From: CAYVVT01 sp964454335
GTDB lineage: Bacteria; Fidelibacterota; UBA8477; JABMPR01
Reading direction: 5' to 3'
Assembly: GCA_964454335.1 (NCBI GenBank)
Contig: CAYVVT010000023.1
Span: 1 to 38,148, forward strand
Length of the DNA: 38,148 nucleotides
The translations under genes were made by a program, and so were the position numbers. How positions within the stretch are numbered: position 1 is the stretch's first letter; the number at the start of each line of letters is the position of its first letter. Positions 1 through 7,129 of this stretch are shown here, one piece after another. The notes beneath the pieces are model-generated. The model was not told where the DNA came from and made no database searches. It saw only the letters and a program-made list of their open reading frames with translations.

Positions 1-40
1 CCGCAGCCAGCAACATAAGTAACAGGGTAAAACGTTTCAT
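1..40 (-). CDS. N-terminus of an exported protein (partial)
   Basis: Only the first 13 codons are inside the window; they read MKRFTLLLMLLAA. The ATG follows a strong ribosome-binding site (GGAGG, seven to eight bases upstream, on the minus strand). A lysine-arginine start followed by a run of Leu and Ala is the beginning of a Sec signal peptide, so the product is probably periplasmic, outer-membrane or secreted. Nothing can be said about its function. It matters because it makes the DNA left of the phage cassette look like ordinary host sequence rather than more phage genes. Confidence 0.6.
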   Translation of the reverse strand, partial: MKRFTLLLMLLAA

Positions 41-370
41 GTTTTCCTCCGATTTCTCGTCCAGGTCGGTGACCTAAAAAATGTACGAAAATGCAGTCCG
101 CAGGGCTTTTACCCTCCGCGGCCGCCAATCATTTTCGTGGTAACGTGGTGATTATACGTTTCTTGTAGGTTAAATGCAACGGGGAATAGGGATATTTTTA
201 GGTGTTTTGAGGATGGGCCTTGACTTCAGGTGAAGAACCTACCTCTATTCTGAATGGCGACCATACTTTCCCAAGGCTTATACCTACAGCCAAGGCGATA
301 TCAGTGGTCGGTCTCCCAAGCCACCGAAGAAATGACCACTTATAACAGTTTATCCAGTATCAACTAACCA
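41..370. other. Intergenic region between terminase and the left-edge gene
   Basis: About 330 bases without a supported gene. It holds the ribosome-binding site of the left-edge gene (41-50) and an inverted repeat near 303-340 (AGTGGTC and GACCACT, about 24 bases apart) without a T-run, so it is not a convincing terminator. I see no tRNA, integrase or att-like repeat that would mark the edge of an integrated element. Confidence 0.4.
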
Positions 371-1990
371 TCAGGAATCCACAGGTTCCCTGATCTTGAT
401 ATTGAACTTTCGTTCAATAAGGATTCCTAGAAACGCACACAAATCCAGGAAATCATCAGGCTCAAAGCCAAGGCGTTTATAGGTTACCCGCCGGAAGTTC
501 TTGTCCAGTTCAGTAGTGACGTTCAGGATATCTTCAGCGAAGGGTTCAATGTCAGCCTTACGGGGGAACATATAACCCCGATCCTTCAGGCGATTAAAGG
601 TCTCATTGAGGATATTTGTCTTACCTACTTTGAAGCACCGATTCACTTTGTCAAGGGTCAAGGGCATATCCGCTCCTACATACTGGACCTCGACGACTCT
701 GGTCTTGGGGAGAAGTTCACGCAAGCGGTAATTTTCTTTGTGGCCGACTCCCCGATCGGTGGCAATAATCTCCACATTACAGGTGTTGCAGATCCTGGTA
801 ATGTCCTCCAGAACTGCCTGGGGATCATGAAACTCGGGTCCAAAATAGCGCCGGACAAACACGATCTGGACACGCTTCTGGTGATTAATTCCGGCCAGTG
901 CTAATATAGTAAACGATGATCCTTGCTTCTCATCGTTATACGCCCAATCAATGGCTCCCACCAGATAACGCTGTTTTTCGTAGTCTGAAAGATTCAGCGG
1001 ATCCATCATGGGATTATCCTCACAACAGGCATAGAGTTCCTCCTCGGTGATCGGCTTGGACCCAAGATCAAAGGGTAATCCCAGGACCTCATTGGCGAAC
1101 AGGTGGGCTGGCAAGGTCTTCTCGTGGTCCAGCACACCATTGTTGGCTTTGGTATGCCAGGTGCAGGTGGGTGTCATCAAACGACAGATGCGGTACCCGT
1201 CCAATTTGGCATCGGGTCTGGTGGCCACCCATTCACCCCGTGGGACTTCTAATTCCTTCCCGCAGAACACGCAGAACAAGTAAGGCTTGGCTTGATCAAT
1301 GTGATCCCAGCCGAGTGGCGGATTGTATTTTGGGCAGTGAAGACATTTAATGAGCCACTCATACATCTTGGTCTTTCGAAATCTTCTCACCAATGCATCC
1401 CGGGTATGGGTGGGTGTTCCAGTGAAGCAAAAACTGGCCTTGCCACCAAAGCTCTGGGCACATTCTACTGCCACCTGGATATGATCCGAGGGAATGAGTT
1501 GGGTCTCATCAAAGTAGATGCGATCAGCGCTGATGCCCCGGACGGAATCAGGATTATTGGCAATGGCCCGAAAGACCATGGAAGCCCCATTACTCAACAC
1601 TTTCTCTGTAGCATTATTTGTCTGCTTAGAGCCTAGGAACTGTCGTCGTAGAGATGGATTATAATGGAATGGACGATCGATCTTTCGACTCCGGAACTCA
1701 GTAATGTGATCATGTGTGGGAGCCGCATATAGAATACTGGCTTCCGGTCTGGTGACGGCATCTACAAGCATCATCTTTGCGTTATGAGATGATTTTTCTG
1801 ACTGCCGCGCGGCCATGATCACCTCGTAGGGGGATGGTTGGTCATACAGGTCAAACCAATAGGATCGACCATCAAAGGTGAATGGCTTACCGCTATCATT
1901 CCTGAACAGGACCGGAATGATCTGGGTGCGCTTAACAGGGCTGAGTGTCGGTACACTTCCTCCTGGCTGTGAATGGAACTTGAAATACAT
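371..1990 (-). CDS. Phage terminase large subunit (packaging ATPase-nuclease)
   Basis: In tailed phages this protein cuts concatemeric DNA and pumps it into the procapsid. Visible in the 539-residue product: a Walker A-like AARQSEKSS (about 60-68, with Glu where Gly is usual before the Lys), Walker B with catalytic Glu in DRIYFDETQ (156-164), the coupling motif FTGTPT (189-194), a four-Cys zinc knuckle (C216, C219, C240, C243), and a C-terminal RNase H-like nuclease with acidic residues near D348, D412 and D512/513. A longer start at 2026 is possible, but the ATG at 1990 follows AGAAGGAG at good spacing. The length is normal and the frame intact. It is the last gene of the minus-strand cassette, 42 bases after the preceding stop. 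No portal gene follows, which is unusual because terminase normally precedes portal. Confidence 0.88.
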   Translation of the reverse strand: MYFKFHSQPGGSVPTLSPVKRTQIIPVLFRNDSGKPFTFDGRSYWFDLYDQPSPYEVIMAARQSEKSSHNAKMMLVDAVTRPEASILYAAPTHDHITEFRSRKIDRPFHYNPSLRRQFLGSKQTNNATEKVLSNGASMVFRAIANNPDSVRGISADRIYFDETQLIPSDHIQVAVECAQSFGGKASFCFTGTPTHTRDALVRRFRKTKMYEWLIKCLHCPKYNPPLGWDHIDQAKPYLFCVFCGKELEVPRGEWVATRPDAKLDGYRICRLMTPTCTWHTKANNGVLDHEKTLPAHLFANEVLGLPFDLGSKPITEEELYACCEDNPMMDPLNLSDYEKQRYLVGAIDWAYNDEKQGSSFTILALAGINHQKRVQIVFVRRYFGPEFHDPQAVLEDITRICNTCNVEIIATDRGVGHKENYRLRELLPKTRVVEVQYVGADMPLTLDKVNRCFKVGKTNILNETFNRLKDRGYMFPRKADIEPFAEDILNVTTELDKNFRRVTYKRLGFEPDDFLDLCAFLGILIERKFNIKIREPVDS

Positions 1991-2032
1991 GATTTCACTC
2001 CTTCTGGTTTTGGTTAGTGTCCCCATCGGGAC

Positions 2033-2812
2033 TCATTGCTTTATCTCCGGAATTTTTAATTCGTCAAAACTATCAACTTCCTCAAAGTCAAAACCCATCT
2101 CCCGTAGACAGGCAATGAGGATCTTGACATTGCGTAACCACTCGGAATAGCGGGGTTGGTCGTTGGCTTGCCGCGCCTTTACAAGCTGGAGGTAGCACTG
2201 ACATAATTCGTGATAGGACTGTTGTCGGAGATCCTCAGGATGTGGATTGAGACCCAGGGACAGCACGGTCTCATATCGCGAGAGATTGCCCAGACTTACC
2301 TCCATCAGATCGCCATAATGCCGTTTAAGCGTATCGTGTTGGAGAATGAAATTGGCAAAGGGCAACAGATACTCGGGTAACCAACCGTCCCGCTTGTTGA
2401 AATTCCACCAGAAATAGCAGTACTGATTGATATCGTAGCGGGTGTATTTGTTGAACGAGAGAGTCGCAGCGTAGGGGACAATCTCTTTGCTTGGACGATT
2501 TTTGATAACAAGACTATCAATCACGCGACGTACATCAGGTGTCCGGGAGATCTCGAGGCTGCGTTGGGATAGGGCAGTGTAACGCAGCTTGATCTGCGTG
2601 ATCCTCGGTTTGGATTCTAGATATATCTTGAAAAGCTCTGCCGCTGCTCCGGTGAGCAGAAGATCCGCCTGTTTGCGAACGTGATCCCAGGCCCCGGGAA
2701 GGGCCTTAGGGTAATCCAAGTGTTTGGTTTTATCGGGTGGATCGGCGTGTTGCCACAGGAAGAATTCCACCAGCTTACGGTTTGGGAAAAGAAATGGGAA
2801 GTCACTTACCAT
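2033..2812 (-). CDS. Uncharacterised phage-cassette protein upstream of terminase
   Basis: I do not recognise this 259-residue protein. It has no signal peptide, no membrane segment and no obvious metal motif; it is rich in aromatic and charged residues and looks mostly helical (for example residues 55-100 and 185-245). AAAGGAA precedes the ATG at suitable spacing. It is the first gene after the terminator at 3001-3031 and stops 42 bases before terminase, so the two probably share a transcript. By position it could be a terminase small subunit or packaging adaptor, but I see no helix-turn-helix to support that; this is inference from location only. Confidence 0.6.
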   Translation of the reverse strand: MVSDFPFLFPNRKLVEFFLWQHADPPDKTKHLDYPKALPGAWDHVRKQADLLLTGAAAELFKIYLESKPRITQIKLRYTALSQRSLEISRTPDVRRVIDSLVIKNRPSKEIVPYAATLSFNKYTRYDINQYCYFWWNFNKRDGWLPEYLLPFANFILQHDTLKRHYGDLMEVSLGNLSRYETVLSLGLNPHPEDLRQQSYHELCQCYLQLVKARQANDQPRYSEWLRNVKILIACLREMGFDFEEVDSFDELKIPEIKQ

Positions 2813-3000
2813 TTGCCGTTCCTTTCAGACCAAGATTGCTCCCAGTCTTCAGGCCCTGACGATTCCTTGCGGAATCCTTGGTTAGTGCTTCCCTACCCTT
2901 ACGGAGCACCGTGTAGGTTCAAAGGTAAATTTAAGGTGGGAAGAAGCTGACCGAAACCCATTTGTTGTTTGCAGGCGATTATTTGCTATTCATGGTAGCT

Positions 3001-3031
3001 AAAAAGAAGGAGAGCTTGTGTTCTCCTTCTT
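3001..3031 (-). terminator. Rho-independent terminator inside the phage cassette
   Basis: A perfect 10-bp stem (AAGAAGGAGA at 3004-3013, TCTCCTTCTT at 3022-3031) with an 8-base loop. Read on the minus strand it ends in a run of five T, and it starts 10 bases after the stop of the gene at 3041-3751. It separates the DUF932/nuclease transcript from the terminase pair, so a second promoter probably lies in 2813-3000. A small inverted repeat there (GATTCC-TTGC-GGAATC, 2861-2876) could be an operator. Confidence 0.8.
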
Positions 3032-3040
3032 AAATACCCA

Positions 3041-3751
3041 TCAAGAAACCGACCGATCCCCCTGATCTGAGTAATCGGATGGACTGATGAACGACTGTGT
3101 TGCTTCAAGTTGGCGACTGGCCTGTTTGGCCAATACCAGCATCCTCTTGCTGGCAATACCAGCAATCCCGACGTGCACCTCAGCATAGCGGTAGCCGTTA
3201 CGCTGGACATCCCGAAGATTCAGGACTGTATTTACCGCAACTATCGGTAAACCGGTCTGTTTGAGCCTGTGGACATGCACCCTCCAGTGTTTAAGGCTCG
3301 TAGGGGGCAAGTTGAGGATAATGGCTTGAGAAGACTTATTAACCTGAGCCAGCAGCCAAAGTCGTTGCTTGGGTTTACAGGCACCTTCGCCGATGATGGC
3401 TTCGCTGCAGATCAGGCAATCATCACAGGGGGACTGGATGGGTAGTGGTTGATTGTCGATGCTGGAACACTTGGGATGCTCCTCGTCAGACACCCACAAT
3501 GCCCGTATGAGTTGATCAGCAAAGACGACCCCCGTAATGGGCCCTTGGCCTAATTCAACCTGATGATCAGGTGAAGGCAGGTAGGAATCTCCCAAGTCAA
3601 GATACCAGCTATGTTGCCCATTATCCTGGTGATGGATCCGCAGGCGGGGCAGGATGCCTTCAGGAAGTTCCGCCAGCTGGGTATCAAAATCCCAGCCGGC
3701 TGCTTTCAAGCGTTTACGGATCTCCTGCTGGCTTTGCTTGATTGCTGTCAT
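3041..3751 (-). CDS. Cys-rich phage protein of unknown function
   Basis: A 236-residue protein in the phage cassette. Its clearest feature is a cysteine block: C95 in the string KCSS, then C109-x2-C112-x2-C115 and C125, followed by RLWLLA. I associate this layout with a recurring family of phage early proteins of unknown role, which would fit zinc binding and nucleic-acid contact; that family link is from memory and tentative. The rest is soluble, with a helical N-terminus and a basic region near 150-200. An upstream start at 3769 exists, but the ATG at 3751 is preceded by a near-perfect Shine-Dalgarno (AAAGGAGGTGA, complement of 3756-3766), which decides the start. That site overlaps the stop of the nuclease gene, implying coupled translation. 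Confidence 0.65.
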   Translation of the reverse strand: MTAIKQSQQEIRKRLKAAGWDFDTQLAELPEGILPRLRIHHQDNGQHSWYLDLGDSYLPSPDHQVELGQGPITGVVFADQLIRALWVSDEEHPKCSSIDNQPLPIQSPCDDCLICSEAIIGEGACKPKQRLWLLAQVNKSSQAIILNLPPTSLKHWRVHVHRLKQTGLPIVAVNTVLNLRDVQRNGYRYAEVHVGIAGIASKRMLVLAKQASRQLEATQSFISPSDYSDQGDRSVS

Positions 3752-3765
3752 TGCTTCACCTCCTT

Positions 3766-4704
3766 TCACAGCAGTTCCAGCGTCTCGAGCCGCTCTCGAG
3801 CCTGGCCGATCTGATCCTGGCTTAGACCATCATGACGCGCCAGGCAATTATCGATATATCCACAGAATGAACATGCGCTCGGGTTGGGAAATGGCCAATC
3901 CCAGGATAGACTCTGGACCAAGTGGGTGGTCTCCTGCCGGAAGTGCTTGAGATCTGCTGGGATCCTGCCTTTTTCACTGCTGTTGAAACGCGAAGTACGG
4001 ATGAGCGGCGCATACATCTCATCACCTTGTCTGCCATTGGTCGTATTGCGTTTGCGCAGCTGGTGACCCCGCAGCATGTACAGACTCGAGTAATCCGCAA
4101 TTAGCTTAGGTTTCACCCAGATGTCATCCAATTCAAGCTCACCGTAACGCAGGGCATAGGTGTAAAGTCCCAGTTGCCAATCGTTCAGCACGCTGACATG
4201 ACTGGGCCGTTGTGCAGAACTCTTGAAGTCAATGAGCTCGATACGACCGTCGGGATTCTTTCGGACCTGATCAATGGTACCTGAAAACCAGTGACCGGCC
4301 AGCTTCACATGAAAACGACTTTCGGCGAAAAGGATTGTGGCCAGCTGGTTGTGGTAACTGTTGCGATAGCCATTGAGTAGCTCTACAGCATTCTGAACAT
4401 ATGAGCCCAACTCCTTTTCCCGATTCTGCTTCCATCTGACTGGAATATGGGCTTCCCTCGGGTCACCGGATTCCAGATGCTCGAAGATGTGTACATAGCG
4501 TGTGGTGACATCCAGCTCCCAGTCTTCCCGGTGTAGAAGCCAGATCAAGCGGTGCAGGGTTGAGCCATGGAGTGCAGCTGGATGCCTGAATACCGGATCC
4601 AGCTTCTGGATATGCCGAAACCGAAACATCAGAGGACAATGCAGATAATCCTTCAACGTGGACTGCCGCAGCTCGATACGGTTCAGCACTTCAGCTTTGC
4701 GCAT
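3766..4704 (-). CDS. PD-(D/E)XK nuclease with Fe-S cluster motif (RecB/Cas4/AddB-like)
   Basis: A 312-residue nuclease. The PD-(D/E)XK core is visible as HGSTLH (46-51), GTIDQV with D145, ELIDFKS with D159 and K161, and QLGLYTYA with Q177 and Y181. One Cys near the N-terminus (C23) and three at the C-terminus (C278-x2-C281-x5-C287) match the four-Cys [4Fe-4S] 'iron staple' of Cas4 and AddB. Phages use such enzymes to resect DNA ends for recombination or replication. A GTG start 24 bases upstream is possible; I chose the ATG at 4704 because GGAAGGAGC lies just before it. The start overlaps the 40-residue gene upstream. There are no Cas1/Cas2 genes or repeat arrays, so a CRISPR role is unlikely. 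Confidence 0.82.
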   Translation of the reverse strand: MRKAEVLNRIELRQSTLKDYLHCPLMFRFRHIQKLDPVFRHPAALHGSTLHRLIWLLHREDWELDVTTRYVHIFEHLESGDPREAHIPVRWKQNREKELGSYVQNAVELLNGYRNSYHNQLATILFAESRFHVKLAGHWFSGTIDQVRKNPDGRIELIDFKSSAQRPSHVSVLNDWQLGLYTYALRYGELELDDIWVKPKLIADYSSLYMLRGHQLRKRNTTNGRQGDEMYAPLIRTSRFNSSEKGRIPADLKHFRQETTHLVQSLSWDWPFPNPSACSFCGYIDNCLARHDGLSQDQIGQARERLETLELL

Positions 4705-4813
4705 TTTCACGCTCCTTCCTTTTGGCACCGCGTTTATGGCCCAACCAGCGCAGGATCTCCCCGACCAAAACCAGCGCTGCTTCTACCAGCAGACGGATCT
4801 TCTGGGGGCTCAT
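4691..4813 (-). CDS. Small basic protein (40 aa) between DUF932 and nuclease genes
   Basis: The frame begins ATG-AGC-CCC and ends TGA, giving a product that starts MSPQKIRLLVEAALVLVGEI and finishes with a Lys/Arg-rich tail. Its ATG overlaps the TGA of the DUF932 gene (ATGA), and its 3' end overlaps the nuclease start by 14 bases. Such tight coupling at both ends supports a real small gene. The sequence suggests one amphipathic or hydrophobic helix followed by a basic tail; a membrane or DNA-associated role are both possible. No family is recognised. Confidence 0.5.
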   Translation of the reverse strand: MSPQKIRLLVEAALVLVGEILRWLGHKRGAKRKERENAQS

Positions 4814-5550
4814 AACTCCAACTCCAGCTGCTGAGGGATCTCATCGCCGATGAACTGATGCAGACGCAGGTGGCGTTCCATGATCTGCTGTGGCGGACTG
4901 GTTTTGAGGCTTTCGCTCACACTGTTGTAAAAACTCCACAGTGTGCGGGGTTTGAAATCCTCATGCTGAGGTGAACGCCATTCCCGCTTGACCACGGGTA
5001 TCTGCCTCGGGGTGAGGATCCCACGCCCGTAAAGCGCACCCAGAAGCCGAAAGGCCTCATCATCCTGTAGTTCGGCTTCGCGCATGGCCTGGGATTGCAC
5101 CCTGATCTGCTGGTAAGCCTTGCGTGAAAGATAAATAGCCGATAATGACAGCATCTCGATATCAGCGATGACATTGCGGGTGTGCTTACGCAGCACGCTG
5201 ATATCACCGGTAAAGGCCAAATTGTCACAGACGAATACACTGGCCCCCACAGCGATACCAATGGACATGCTGCGGTCGTAGCTATTACGAAAACCGATGC
5301 ACAAGCCCAGCTCTGTGTCACTGTCCCGAAAGGTGTGCACGCCAAACATCCGCTGACCATCACGCGTCAGCCCATAACTGGATTTGTGCAGCTGAAATCT
5401 AGTCAAGAGATCCGCGGCTTGAGTGGCCAGCATCCTGGCCAGATCAGCATGGCCCAGGGGTTTGTAACTTGCGGTCTCAGCTGGGATCCGGACAGATTCC
5501 AGATCACCTAGTGTGGCTTCATCTGAGCCACAGTGCAGCAGTAATGACAT
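4810..5550 (-). CDS. DUF932 phage/plasmid-like protein
   Basis: A 246-residue protein matching the DUF932 family typical of phages and plasmids. The family signature is visible in the middle: IGFRNSYDRSMSIGIAVGAS (about 104-123) followed by VFVCDNLAFTGDI. The molecular role of the family is not established; members usually sit among early or replication genes. AGAGGAG precedes the ATG. It is the first gene of the minus-strand cassette and is coupled to the next small gene by an ATGA overlap. Its promoter should lie in 5551-5700. Confidence 0.8.
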   Translation of the reverse strand: MSLLLHCGSDEATLGDLESVRIPAETASYKPLGHADLARMLATQAADLLTRFQLHKSSYGLTRDGQRMFGVHTFRDSDTELGLCIGFRNSYDRSMSIGIAVGASVFVCDNLAFTGDISVLRKHTRNVIADIEMLSLSAIYLSRKAYQQIRVQSQAMREAELQDDEAFRLLGALYGRGILTPRQIPVVKREWRSPQHEDFKPRTLWSFYNSVSESLKTSPPQQIMERHLRLHQFIGDEIPQQLELEL

Positions 5551-5950
5551 ACTGTGCTCCTCTCTGTTAATTGGACAAAGGATTTTTCAGGGACTGCTCG
5601 ATCGAGCTATCCCAGTGTTAAGGAAAACGGGATTAGAACAACAAAGTGTCCTGAGCTTTCATTTTACATATACGTGGAATTGTTCCGGAATTGCAGTGGA
5701 TCTGGATTGTCTCAAAGGAAACCGATTACAACAATTGTTGATGGAACTAGCCTTTTTAAGAGTGGTTCTATGAATCTCATCGACTAAATACAGATAATCA
5801 ACACTAGTAATAACAATCTGTATTAATCCCCCGAGTAGGCTAGCCGAGATGAACATATATGTTCGAATCCGCTGGTCAGTCAGCGATTTATCGTTATTTT
5901 CGGGTTGAATTCTATCAACCATTATAGGTGATCAATTTTCTGGAGGGACG
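5551..5950. other. AT-rich junction between phage cassette and host genes
   Basis: About 400 bases without a convincing gene. It should hold the leftward promoter of the phage cassette and the rightward promoter of the cytochrome at 5951. An open frame of 87 codons on the minus strand (5659-5922) has a hydrophobic stretch but no ribosome-binding site, and I do not accept it. No attachment-site repeat was found between here and 41-370. Confidence 0.4.
5596..5607. promoter_or_regulatory. 12-bp perfect palindrome upstream of the phage cassette
   Basis: GCTCGATCGAGC is a perfect palindrome 46-57 bases upstream of the DUF932 start, in a region that otherwise becomes AT-rich. Position and symmetry suit an operator for a dimeric repressor. 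No repressor gene is present in the cassette, and function is inferred from position only. Confidence 0.35.
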
Positions 5951-6364
5951 ATGATACGGATCGGGATGGTAATATTTGTCGTGATCGTGGGGATCATGAT
6001 GGTGGCCTGTGGTGCCGCCAAGGAGGAAAAACCAGCAGTAGAAGTAGAGGTGACTGCTGAGGCTCAAACCGCAACTGCCGTTATGGCCAAGGTTTACAAC
6101 CTCGATAATGGCGAGGCGATCTACAAGAAGTACTGTTTCGCCTGTCATGATGCGGGTCTGGCCGGTGCTGCCCGGCATGTGGATCTGGGACGCTGGGAGG
6201 AAAGCCTGGCGAAAGGCGTTGACACTCTCGTCATGCATGTGATCGATGGCTACACCGGGAAGTACGGGATAATACCAGCCAATGGGACCTGTATGGAGTG
6301 CACAGACCAGGATATTTTTGATGCGGTGCATTATCAGTTGAAAATGGGGGGAGTGCTGAACTAG
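5951..6364 (+). CDS. Lipoprotein monoheme cytochrome c (c5-like)
   Basis: A 137-residue exported electron carrier. Residues 1-19 form a hydrophobic signal ending in a lipobox with Cys at 20 (MVAC), so it is probably lipid-anchored on the periplasmic side. One heme site, CFACH (C62, C65, H66), is followed by AGLAGA. A second Cys pair near the C-terminus (GTCMECTD) matches the extra disulfide of cytochrome c5 and relatives; the usual Met ligand is not obvious. TGGAGGGACG precedes the ATG. It stands alone, pointing away from the phage cassette, and is followed by a terminator. It could shuttle electrons from the quinol-oxidising complex encoded at 16954-21233, but that partnership is inference. 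Confidence 0.85.
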   Translation: MIRIGMVIFVVIVGIMMVACGAAKEEKPAVEVEVTAEAQTATAVMAKVYNLDNGEAIYKKYCFACHDAGLAGAARHVDLGRWEESLAKGVDTLVMHVIDGYTGKYGIIPANGTCMECTDQDIFDAVHYQLKMGGVLN

Positions 6365-6389
6365 ACTCTGCCAATTCATCTATCATTTT

Positions 6390-6434
6390 ACGGCTCACAT
6401 TGCAGGTTTCTGTGTGTGGGCCGTTTTCGTTTTG
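6390..6434 (+). terminator. Rho-independent terminator after the c5-like cytochrome
   Basis: A 10-bp stem (ACGGCTCACA at 6390-6399, TGTGGGCCGT at 6415-6424, one T-G wobble) with a 15-base loop, followed by TTTTCGTTTT. It lies 26 bases after the cytochrome stop codon and fits a plus-strand terminator. Confidence 0.75.
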
Positions 6435-6540
6435 GATACTTTGACTTTCGCCTGATAATTAGCGATTTCATCGCTGTTGTATTCTCAATATTTAATATCT
6501 CTACTTTTAGAGGGATCCAATCCGTCTTCGCAAAGGCTAC

Positions 6541-6841
6541 GACGGGACAGTCATACAATCCGTTTTCAATGACTCGATGATGGGAGGAATTAAAAAGGTG
6601 CTTTGGAGATTCACATCGGTGGTTATCAGTATGCGGAATACTCCTACTTTTTGAAGGGCCAAAAAGTAGCAAAAAGCCCTTTGGAGCCGGAAATCAGCTT
6701 GTGACTGTCAACCGCTTGTCTCGCTGTGAAGCTGAAACTCGCCCGGCTTTATCTTTGACTTCGCCTGGGCTCAAACAGCAGCTTCACAACCGCTCGACTA
6801 TGCGGGACAGTCAATCAATCCGCTTTCAATGGCTCGTTCCA
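6541..6841. repeat. Composite non-coding repeat with nested hairpins
   Basis: A structured stretch with no gene. It contains an imperfect direct repeat (6541-6576 and 6801-6836, about 30 of 36 positions alike, core CGGGACAGTCA and TTTCAATG-CTCG). It also has a perfect 9-bp hairpin CTACTTTTT / AAAAAGTAG (6644-6652, 6661-6669) and a long imperfect inverted repeat (6702-6734 with 6779-6813, outer TGACTGTCA, inner TGTGAAGCTG). Similar multi-hairpin intergenic elements occur in Bacteroidota and relatives. I infer a dispersed repeat, but copy number cannot be judged from one window. Confidence 0.5.
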
Positions 6842-7001
6842 ACAGCAATCCTACCGGCCGTTCGCTGCACTGAGACAGTCAATCCAGATGATTCCCAAGC
6901 AGGTTAATAATTGGCCGTTGCCCACCGAAGATCATAGCGAAACTGTGGCGTAGGTGGGCTCGGTCGCTTGCCTTACTTCTCTCGCGCTGCTCGTTCCGTT
7001 T

Positions 7002-7042
7002 CGCAAATCCGCAAATCCGCAAATCCGCGAATTAGCTAATTC
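7002..7042. repeat. 8-bp tandem repeat plus 14-bp palindrome
   Basis: CGCAAATC is repeated three times in tandem (7002-7025), followed by a partial unit and the perfect palindrome GAATTAGCTAATTC (7029-7042). It is a small simple-sequence locus in non-coding DNA and could vary by slippage. No role is evident. Confidence 0.55.
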
Positions 7043-7129
7043 CTAAAACGGCGAATGATCCAGGTTCCAGATCACCAGCTTGATCTTGTCGCTTGAGCCT
7101 GATTTCTCCCAGATGATGTTAGTGTTTGA

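Larger units (their letters stand above)
6436..7129. other. Long gene-free region
   Basis: Nearly 700 bases between the terminator of the cytochrome and the stop of the SDR gene. Short open frames here have no ribosome-binding sites and overlap the repeats. It contains the composite repeat at 6541-6841 and the short tandem repeat at 7002-7028. I see no tRNA or recognisable RNA gene. Confidence 0.5.

Noticed and set aside
303..340. Inverted repeat AGTGGTC/GACCACT as terminator of the terminase gene
   Set aside because: Long unpaired interior and no T-run on the minus strand.
3766..4704. Cas4-like nuclease considered as part of a CRISPR adaptation module
   Set aside because: No cas1, cas2 or array in the window; neighbours are phage genes.
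5659..5922. 87-codon minus-strand frame with a hydrophobic stretch upstream of the phage cassette
   Set aside because: No ribosome-binding site, no recognisable family, ends in a low-quality Arg/Pro-rich tail; more likely chance in AT-rich DNA.
7002..7028. Short repeated units considered as a CRISPR array
   Set aside because: Units are 8 bases in direct tandem with no spacers and no cas genes nearby.
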